8,798 nucleotides of DNA from JBOGEB01 sp050743125 (GTDB lineage: Bacteria; Actinomycetota; Nitriliruptoria; Euzebyales; Egibacteraceae): assembly GCA_050743125.1 (NCBI GenBank), contig JBOGEB010000177.1:1-8798 (forward strand), in the 5' to 3' direction. Made by a program: the position numbers and the translations under genes. Below, piece by piece: positions 5,008-8,798 of the stretch. Under the pieces are notes generated by a model. That model saw nothing but the letters and a program-made list of their open reading frames with translations, ran no database searches and was not told the origin of the DNA. The stretch's first letter is position 1, and every line of letters starts with the position of its first letter.

Positions 5008-6972
5008 ATGCCCGCAGCGACGAAGCGGCCCGTGCGCCGGGTCGAGGAGCCAACCTGGGACCTCGTCCGCAAGCGCAACTCGATCGAACGGCTGAAGGAG
5101 GAGAAGTTCCCCCTCGACATCGTCGATGAGCTGCCTCACCTCATCGCGCTGGGCTACGAGGCCGTCCCCGAGCCGGACATCGTCCGCCTCAACTGGTGGG
5201 GCCTGACCCACGACAAGCCGAAAATCGGGACCTTCATGGTCCGCATCAAGGTCTCTGGCGGGCTGCTTACGCCGGCGCAGTTGCGAGGCGTCGGCGAGAT
5301 CTCGCGCGAGTACGGCGACAACTACGGCGAGCTGACCACCCGGCAGGGCCTGCAGCTCCACTGGGTCCGGCTCGACCAGCTGCCCGTCGTGCTCGACGCG
5401 ATCCGGGCCACCGGGCTGACGACCGTCGGTGGCGAGGGTGACACCGTCCGCAACATCACGGGCTGCCCGGTGGCGGGCGTCTCACCCGACGAGGTGTTCG
5501 ACGTCCGCCCGGTGATCGAGCGCGCCGCCAAGTTCTTCTACGGCAACCGGGAGTACTCGAACCTGCCGCGCAAGCACAAGTACACGATCAGCGCCTGCCC
5601 GGGGCAGTGCAACGCGCCCGAGATCAGCGACGTCGCGCTGGTCGGCGTCGTGAAGGACAGCCGCGAGGGGTTCGCCCTCCTCGTCGGCGGGGGACTGTCG
5701 AGCACGCCGCGGCTGGCGCGCGACCTCGGGGTGTTCGTCCCTGTCGACGACGCGATCGAGGTGCTCCGCGCGGTCACCGACGTCTGGCAGACCGACCTGC
5801 GCTTCCGGGTCAGCCGGGCGAAGGCGCGGATCAAGTTCATGGTCGACCACTACGGTGCAGAGGGCATGCGCGCGAAGGTGGAGGAGCGGCTCGGCCGCCG
5901 CCTGGAGGACCAGCCCGCCCCGCTGCCGCAGGGCGGTTTCGACCATTTGGGCGTGCACCCGCAGGCACAGGAGGGTTTTTTCTACGCCGGTTTCTCGGTG
6001 CCGGTGGGCTGGATGCGCGGCGATCAGATGATCGCGATCGCCGACGTCGTCGAAGAGGTCGGGCAGGAGGTCGGGGGGGAACCCCCCATCCCCCCCGACA
6101 TCCGCTTGACTCGTCAGCAGGACCTCATCGTCGGCAACGTCCCGGCCGCCCGGCTCGAGCACCTCTTGGAGGGGATGGCCGCGATCGGCTACCCGATCAC
6201 CCGCAACAAGGTTTACGGCAACTCGATCGCGTGCACCAGCCACCGGTTCTGCAACTACTCCGTCGCCGAGACGAAGCTCAAGCTCGAGGAGATCCTCGCC
6301 GAGTTCGAGACCCGCTTCGGCGAGCGCGTCGCCGACCTGAAGGTGTTCATGGACGGCTGCCCGCACGCGTGCGCCCACCACTGGGTCGGCGACATCGGCC
6401 TGCAGGGCACGACGACGACGCACCCGGTCACCGGCCTGCGTATCGAGGCGTACGACGTGACCCTGCGCGGTGGGCTCGGGGTGAAGGCGGCGATCGGCAA
6501 GCCGCTGTTGCGCCGGGTGCCGACCGACGACATCACCGACGTGCTGGTCCGGCTCGTCGATGCGTGGCTCGCCCGGAAGGCGAGCCTCAACGGCCACGGC
6601 GAGGCCTACACGTTCCGCGATTTCTGCGACGAGCGCACCGACGAGGAGCTGCAGACCATCGCTGCGGGCCAGGCGGCCGAGGATCAAGGAGACGCCGCCC
6701 ACCCGCTCGTGCGCGTCCCGGGAACGCTGCTGGAGCTGACCAACGGCGTCGATGCGGTGGACGTGCAGGCCCGCACCGTCCGCGAGGCGCTCGCGGCGCT
6801 GGCCGAGCTGCACCCGAGGCTCGTCGGCTACCTGCTCGTCGAGCCGGAGCGGGTCAACCCCGCCGTGAACCTCTACATCGACGAGGACGACATCCGTGCG
6901 CTCGGCGGCATGGACGCGCCGCTCGAGCCCGGCCAGGAGCTGACCATCCTGCCCGCGCTCGCCGGCGGCTGA
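5008..6972 (+). CDS. Ferredoxin-type sulfite reductase fused to a C-terminal CysO/MoaD-like sulfur-carrier domain
   Basis: The 654-residue cytoplasmic protein has two parts. Residues 1 to about 545 are a complete siroheme/[4Fe-4S] nitrite/sulfite reductase of the ferredoxin-dependent Sir/NirA type: two ferredoxin-like half-domains, anion-binding TTRQ (R112), VRNITG (R148) and the KHK pair K189/K191, and cluster ligands C409 and C415 (CTSHRFC) with C451 and C455 (GCPHAC). It would reduce sulfite to sulfide with six electrons. A short Ala/Asp/Gln-rich linker leads to residues 567-654, an 88-residue beta-grasp domain of MoaD/ThiS type. Its VNLYIDEDDIR strand and LTILPALAGG end closely match mycobacterial CysO as I remember it, and the protein stops exactly at the Gly-Gly needed for adenylation and thiocarboxylate formation. 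Sulfite rather than nitrite is favoured by cysH 10 bp downstream and by the carrier. No stop or start separates the two parts, so this is a true fusion. Standalone Sir/NirA proteins are about 550 to 580 residues. Confidence 0.93.
   Translation: MPAATKRPVRRVEEPTWDLVRKRNSIERLKEEKFPLDIVDELPHLIALGYEAVPEPDIVRLNWWGLTHDKPKIGTFMVRIKVSGGLLTPAQLRGVGEISREYGDNYGELTTRQGLQLHWVRLDQLPVVLDAIRATGLTTVGGEGDTVRNITGCPVAGVSPDEVFDVRPVIERAAKFFYGNREYSNLPRKHKYTISACPGQCNAPEISDVALVGVVKDSREGFALLVGGGLSSTPRLARDLGVFVPVDDAIEVLRAVTDVWQTDLRFRVSRAKARIKFMVDHYGAEGMRAKVEERLGRRLEDQPAPLPQGGFDHLGVHPQAQEGFFYAGFSVPVGWMRGDQMIAIADVVEEVGQEVGGEPPIPPDIRLTRQQDLIVGNVPAARLEHLLEGMAAIGYPITRNKVYGNSIACTSHRFCNYSVAETKLKLEEILAEFETRFGERVADLKVFMDGCPHACAHHWVGDIGLQGTTTTHPVTGLRIEAYDVTLRGGLGVKAAIGKPLLRRVPTDDITDVLVRLVDAWLARKASLNGHGEAYTFRDFCDERTDEELQTIAAGQAAEDQGDAAHPLVRVPGTLLELTNGVDAVDVQARTVREALAALAELHPRLVGYLLVEPERVNPAVNLYIDEDDIRALGGMDAPLEPGQELTILPALAGG
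6070..6099. repeat. Perfect 10-bp inverted repeat with G7/C6/C7 runs inside the sulfite reductase gene
   Basis: GTCGGGGGGG (6070-6079) is the exact reverse complement of CCCCCCCGAC (6090-6099), separated by ten bases that include a C6 run. It encodes Val-Gly-Gly-Glu-Pro-Pro-Ile-Pro-Pro-Asp between the two reductase halves. The homopolymer runs are slippage-prone and the stem could be a pause site, but the frame is intact as given. Confidence 0.75.
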
Positions 6973-6982
6973 GGAGCGCACC

Positions 6983-7774
6983 ATGCTTTCCGAACGGGTC
7001 GTGTTCGACGACCTGGAGATCGGCGAGATCGCCAACGACCTCGATGACCAGGAGCCCGAGGACGTCATTGCCTGGGGGCTGGAGACGTTCGGCGACCGGG
7101 CGGCGATCGTCACCGCGCTTCAGCCCGACGGCATGGTCGTGCTCGACATGGCCTATCAGATGAAGCCGGACATCCACGTCTTCACGGTCGACACGGGGCG
7201 CCTGCCCCGTGAAACCCTCGGGTTCCTCGACAAGGTCCGTGCCCACTACCCGCTGGCACAGTTGGAGGTGCTCACGCCGGACGAGCGGGAGGTGCAGGCC
7301 ATGGTCCGCCGCAACGGCCCCGACCTGTTCCGCCAGGCGGTCCCGCTGCGGCTGCTCTGTTGCCAGATCCGCAAGGTCCGGCCGATGCTGCGTGCCCTGG
7401 AAGGGCTCGACGCCTGGTTCACCGGCCTGCGGCGTGACCAGTGGGCGTCGCGCGCGGCGATCCGCAAGGTCGAGCTCGACCACGACCACGACGGGATCGT
7501 GAAGCTCAACGCGCTTGCGGACTGGTCGAAGGAGGAGACCTGGGACTACATCGCCGACCAGGGCGTCCCCGTCCACCCCCTGCACGAGCAGGGCTACACG
7601 AGCATCGGCTGCGAGCCGTGCACCCGCCCGATCCAACCCGGCGAGGACGACCGCGCCGGCCGGTGGTGGTGGGAGGTGAACGCGCCGAAAGAGTGCGGGA
7701 TGCACTGCCCGATCGAGACCGGCGGCTTCGAGCACGAGGTCCACGCGATCCTCGGCGAGGCGCACCACGGGTGA
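6983..7774 (+). CDS. cysH: Assimilatory adenylylsulfate (APS) reductase, [4Fe-4S] type
   Basis: A 263-residue member of the PAPS/APS reductase family, which reduces activated sulfate to sulfite with thioredoxin or a similar thiol donor, using a cysteine S-sulfo intermediate. Visible motifs are the nucleotide-binding ALQPDGMVVLDM (45-56), FTVDTGRLPRET (67-78), CCQIRKVRPML (126-136), WFTGLRRDQWASR (145-157), GYTSIGCEPCTRP (204-216) and the catalytic KECGMH (236-241). The paired CC (126,127) and CxxC (210,213) are the ligands of the [4Fe-4S] cluster that marks APS-using enzymes, as opposed to cluster-free PAPS reductases. C238 is the expected nucleophile. An extra cysteine, C242, follows four residues on, which I do not recall as usual. 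GAGGAG overlapping the sulfite reductase stop serves as ribosome site, and the intergenic gap is 10 bp, so the two are co-translated. Its product, sulfite, is the substrate of the preceding gene's enzyme. No ATP sulfurylase or APS kinase gene is in the window. Confidence 0.95.
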   Translation: MLSERVVFDDLEIGEIANDLDDQEPEDVIAWGLETFGDRAAIVTALQPDGMVVLDMAYQMKPDIHVFTVDTGRLPRETLGFLDKVRAHYPLAQLEVLTPDEREVQAMVRRNGPDLFRQAVPLRLLCCQIRKVRPMLRALEGLDAWFTGLRRDQWASRAAIRKVELDHDHDGIVKLNALADWSKEETWDYIADQGVPVHPLHEQGYTSIGCEPCTRPIQPGEDDRAGRWWWEVNAPKECGMHCPIETGGFEHEVHAILGEAHHG

Positions 7775-7795
7775 GGCGGTCGCGTAGCGACCGCC
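7775..7795 (+). terminator. Perfect 9-bp hairpin immediately after cysH
   Basis: GGCGGTCGC (7775-7783) and GCGACCGCC (7787-7795) pair perfectly around a GTA loop, starting at the first base after the cysH stop codon. There is no following T run, so it is not a canonical intrinsic terminator. It may instead attenuate or protect the mRNA between cysH and the next gene. Confidence 0.45.
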
Positions 7796-7854
7796 AGAGG
7801 GCGGGGATGACCATGGGTGAGGGCCGCGGTACGGCGACCGCCGGAGGGCGGGGA
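7787..7854 (+). repeat. Duplicated 21-bp ribosome-binding region before the 161-residue gene
   Basis: GCGACCGCCAGAGGGCGGGGA (7787-7807) and GCGACCGCCGGAGGGCGGGGA (7834-7854) differ at one base and lie 47 bp apart. Each holds a GAGGG Shine-Dalgarno-like core and is followed by an ATGAC start: the short frame at 7807 and the real gene at 7860. The pattern suggests a local duplication of the translation start region. Confidence 0.7.
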
Positions 7855-7863
7855 CGGCGATGA
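7807..7863 (+). CDS. Possible 18-residue leader peptide overlapping the next start (ATGA)
   Basis: The frame runs ATG ACC ATG GGT ... CGA TGA and encodes MTMGEGRGTATAGGRGRR. It has GAGGG a few bases upstream, and its TGA stop overlaps the ATG of the 161-residue gene as ATGA, the arrangement seen in translational coupling. The peptide lacks cysteines and its GC-rich codons are what repeat DNA would give by chance, so it may not be made. If translated it would feed ribosomes to the downstream gene. Confidence 0.2.
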   Translation: MTMGEGRGTATAGGRGRR

Positions 7864-8345
7864 CGGCGTCGCGCGCTGACCCGGTCACCGTCACGCTCGA
7901 CGACGAGGAGCGCGAGCTGCTCGGGCTGGAGCTGCGCACGCTCCTGCCAGCGTTGAGCGGCCCGCGGCTCGAACGGTACGCCGCGCTCGCCCGGGCGGTC
8001 GGCTCGGACGCCGCTGTCCCGGCCGAGCTGCTCCCGGCGCTCGAGTCCGTCCTCGAGCTCGCGCTTCAGACCGGCCGCGCCCGCCAGCTGTACCGCGCCG
8101 AGGGCGAGCGCATCCTCACGAGCGTGCTGCGGCGTACCCCCCGCGGTCGCGAGTTCGCCGCCAACCTCGACCAGGTGAACAAGGCGCTGCGGGTCGTCGC
8201 CGGCCAGAAGCTGGACACGGTCCAAGTGCGGATGCGCACGCTCGGCCACTACACCGTCACGATCCAGTCGGAGGCCGCGACCCTCACCCTGGCGATCCGC
8301 CCCGACGGCGTCCAGGTCGAAAGCGTCGCCGCCGGGGACGTCTAA
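7860..8345 (+). CDS. Uncharacterised 161-residue protein of the sulfur-assimilation operon
   Basis: I do not recognise a family. The codon use is that of a real gene (strong G/C third positions) and GGAGGG lies about ten bases before the ATG. Residues 12-115 look almost all helical and charged, with ELLGLELRTLLPAL (19-32), LLPALESVLELALQTGRARQLYRAEGERIL in the middle and FAANLDQVNKALRVVAG (99-115). Residues 120-157 look like three beta strands (VQVRMRTLG, YTVTIQSEAATLTLAI, VQVESVAAG). There are no cysteines, no signal peptide and no membrane segment, so a cytoplasmic helical protein with a C-terminal beta hairpin is likely. It starts 85 bp after cysH in the same direction. Position alone suggests a role in sulfate reduction, such as a regulator, chaperone or partner for the carrier domain. 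No catalytic motif is visible. Confidence 0.75.
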   Translation: MTASRADPVTVTLDDEERELLGLELRTLLPALSGPRLERYAALARAVGSDAAVPAELLPALESVLELALQTGRARQLYRAEGERILTSVLRRTPRGREFAANLDQVNKALRVVAGQKLDTVQVRMRTLGHYTVTIQSEAATLTLAIRPDGVQVESVAAGDV

Positions 8346-8397
8346 GTACTCCGCCGGGCGGTGCGTTAGGACCCGGGTCGGCATAACGTTGTCGTTT

Positions 8398-8412
8398 GGG
8401 CGGTGTTCGCCC
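8398..8412 (+). terminator. Small GC hairpin, weak candidate terminator of the sulfur operon
   Basis: GGGCG (8398-8402) pairs with CGCCC (8408-8412) around GTGTT, about 50 bp after the stop of the last gene, and is followed only by TT. It directly precedes the much larger stem at 8417-8454. Together they could end transcription, but there is no proper T run. Confidence 0.3.
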
Positions 8413-8416
8413 TTGT

Positions 8417-8473
8417 GGCCAGGGTTCGTCACGTATGCGTGACGAATCCTGGCCATATGACGATTCCTGGCCA
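8417..8473. repeat. Three copies of a TGACGAWTCCTGGCCA element, two as a 17-bp hairpin
   Basis: GGCCAGGGTTCGTCACG (8417-8433) and CGTGACGAATCCTGGCC (8438-8454) form a 17-bp stem, perfect except for one G:T, with a TATG loop. A further direct copy, TGACGATTCCTGGCCA (8458-8473), follows the second arm (TGACGAATCCTGGCCA, 8440-8455) at an 18-bp period. Multiple short repeats of this look occur at the ends of IS21-type insertion sequences, so this may be a solo IS end left by deletion. No transposase is in the window, and a regulatory or terminator function is an alternative. Confidence 0.6.
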
Positions 8474-8682
8474 CAGCGCTGACACACATCACGCACGGTC
8501 AAAATGGGATGCTCACGATGACGCTGGGTCAGCTGCAGGCGGACGCGGCGGGGGTCGCTGCGACCAGCGGCCGGCACGCGCTCGAGGCGTGCGGCGCCGG
8601 CGCGCCGCGTCACTGCACATCGGGAAACAGCAACGTTATTTATGCCCAAGTCCTGAGTGCGTGTTTGAAAACTGTTTCGGGG

Positions 8683-8755
8683 GGTCGCGTCGCGTCGGGT
8701 TCCGCTCGCGAAGAGCCGTTTAGGTCGGAGCCTCTTTCCGGGACGCGACGCGACC
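8683..8755. repeat. Perfect 14-bp inverted repeat with an inner stem
   Basis: GGTCGCGTCGCGTC (8683-8696) is the exact reverse complement of GACGCGACGCGACC (8742-8755). Within the 45-base loop AAGAG (8711-8715) pairs with CTCTT (8732-8736). The outer arm is followed by TTCTT on the plus strand, so a large terminator-like or structured RNA is possible; the arms also contain the direct repeat GTCGC. Confidence 0.6.
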
Positions 8756-8798
8756 TTCTTGTCGGGTCATACCGTATGTTTTTGTATATCTGAGGCGG

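Larger units (their letters stand above)
8346..8798. other. Gene-free right end with repeats and hairpins
   Basis: About 450 bp after the last operon gene in which I see no convincing coding region. The open frame from 8509 to 8793 encodes a sequence with no recognisable motif and passes straight through the inverted repeat at 8683-8755, so I do not accept it. The stretch holds a small GC hairpin (8398-8412), the TGACGAWTCCTGGCCA repeats (8417-8473), a 7-bp hairpin GCGGCGC/GCGCCGC (8591-8608) and a long inverted repeat (8683-8755). From about 8620 the DNA is A/T-richer than the rest, which suggests a different origin. Confidence 0.5.

Noticed and set aside
4931..5095. Overlapping upstream frame as a cysteine attenuation leader peptide
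   Set aside because: Only one Cys follows in the early codons, there is no clear ribosome site, and it ends within the reductase gene rather than before it. Not strong enough to annotate.
4617..5361. Minus-strand frames over the sulfite reductase promoter and 5' end
   Set aside because: No motif or ribosome site; they run antisense through the strong reductase start.
5482..7113. Long minus-strand open frame (543 codons) opposite the sulfite reductase
   Set aside because: Antisense shadow of a GC-rich gene; no recognisable domain, and the plus strand encodes all conserved reductase motifs.
5607..7163. Alternative plus-strand frame (518 codons) overlapping the reductase and cysH
   Set aside because: Extremely Arg/Gly/Pro-rich, crosses the gene boundary and has no conserved motif; a frame shadow.
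7506..8492. Minus-strand open frame (328 codons) opposite the 161-residue gene
   Set aside because: Its start lies within the TGACGAWTCCTGGCCA hairpin and its translation shows no domain; codon bias favours the plus strand.
8509..8793. 94-codon plus-strand frame at the right end
   Set aside because: Passes through the long inverted repeat, has an abrupt composition change and no recognisable motif.
1..8798. CRISPR array, tRNA or rRNA genes
   Set aside because: No regularly spaced repeat series was seen, and no cloverleaf with a GGTTCGA-type T arm or rRNA-like sequence was recognised on either strand.

Overview
The DNA is GC-rich throughout, with strong G/C third-position bias. Its closest-looking gene families (SURF1 with WQLRRLDERRAFNA, a two-fold MgtE/SLC41 transporter, a CysO-like sulfur carrier) point to a high-GC actinobacterium (Actinomycetota), possibly an Acidimicrobiia-like or other deep-branching lineage. 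The lineage is an inference from protein style only; no rRNA or other phylogenetic marker is present.

Left part (1-3034, minus strand). The window opens in a decayed hydantoinase/oxoprolinase-family gene, of which two recognisable pieces remain in different frames (440-577 and 1-141, continuing off the window). Then come two co-oriented genes about 28 bp apart: a magnesium transporter of the MgtE/SLC41 type with two repeated transport domains (1583-3034) and, downstream of it, a SURF1-type cytochrome oxidase assembly protein (643-1554) with an unusual 68-residue tail.

Middle (3035-5007). A single plus-strand FkbM-family SAM-dependent methyltransferase (3449-4303) lies between two long stretches (about 410 and 700 bp) without convincing genes. 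Its composition is less GC-rich at its 5' end and it looks like an isolated insertion.

Right part (4758-8345, plus strand). This is an assimilatory sulfate-reduction operon: a ferredoxin-type sulfite reductase, an APS reductase (cysH), and a 161-residue protein of unknown function. The highlight is that the sulfite reductase carries at its C-terminus a complete MoaD/ThiS-type sulfur-carrier domain. That domain closely resembles mycobacterial CysO and ends in the functional ...LTILPALAGG tail. One polypeptide therefore contains both the enzyme that makes sulfide and a carrier that could accept it as a C-terminal thiocarboxylate. APS reductase (APS to sulfite) and sulfite reductase (sulfite to sulfide) are consecutive steps, so the operon could deliver sulfur from APS directly to a protein-bound form for cysteine or other sulfur-metabolite synthesis. 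The upstream region has a duplicated 11-bp element (GTAAATACCGT) 32 bp apart that may be promoter or operator sequence. The cysH/161-aa junction has a perfect hairpin and a duplicated ribosome-binding region.

Right end (8346-8798). No convincing gene is present. There are inverted and direct repeats of a TGACGAWTCCTGGCCA element, reminiscent of an insertion-sequence terminus, and a long 14-bp inverted repeat with internal structure (8683-8755).
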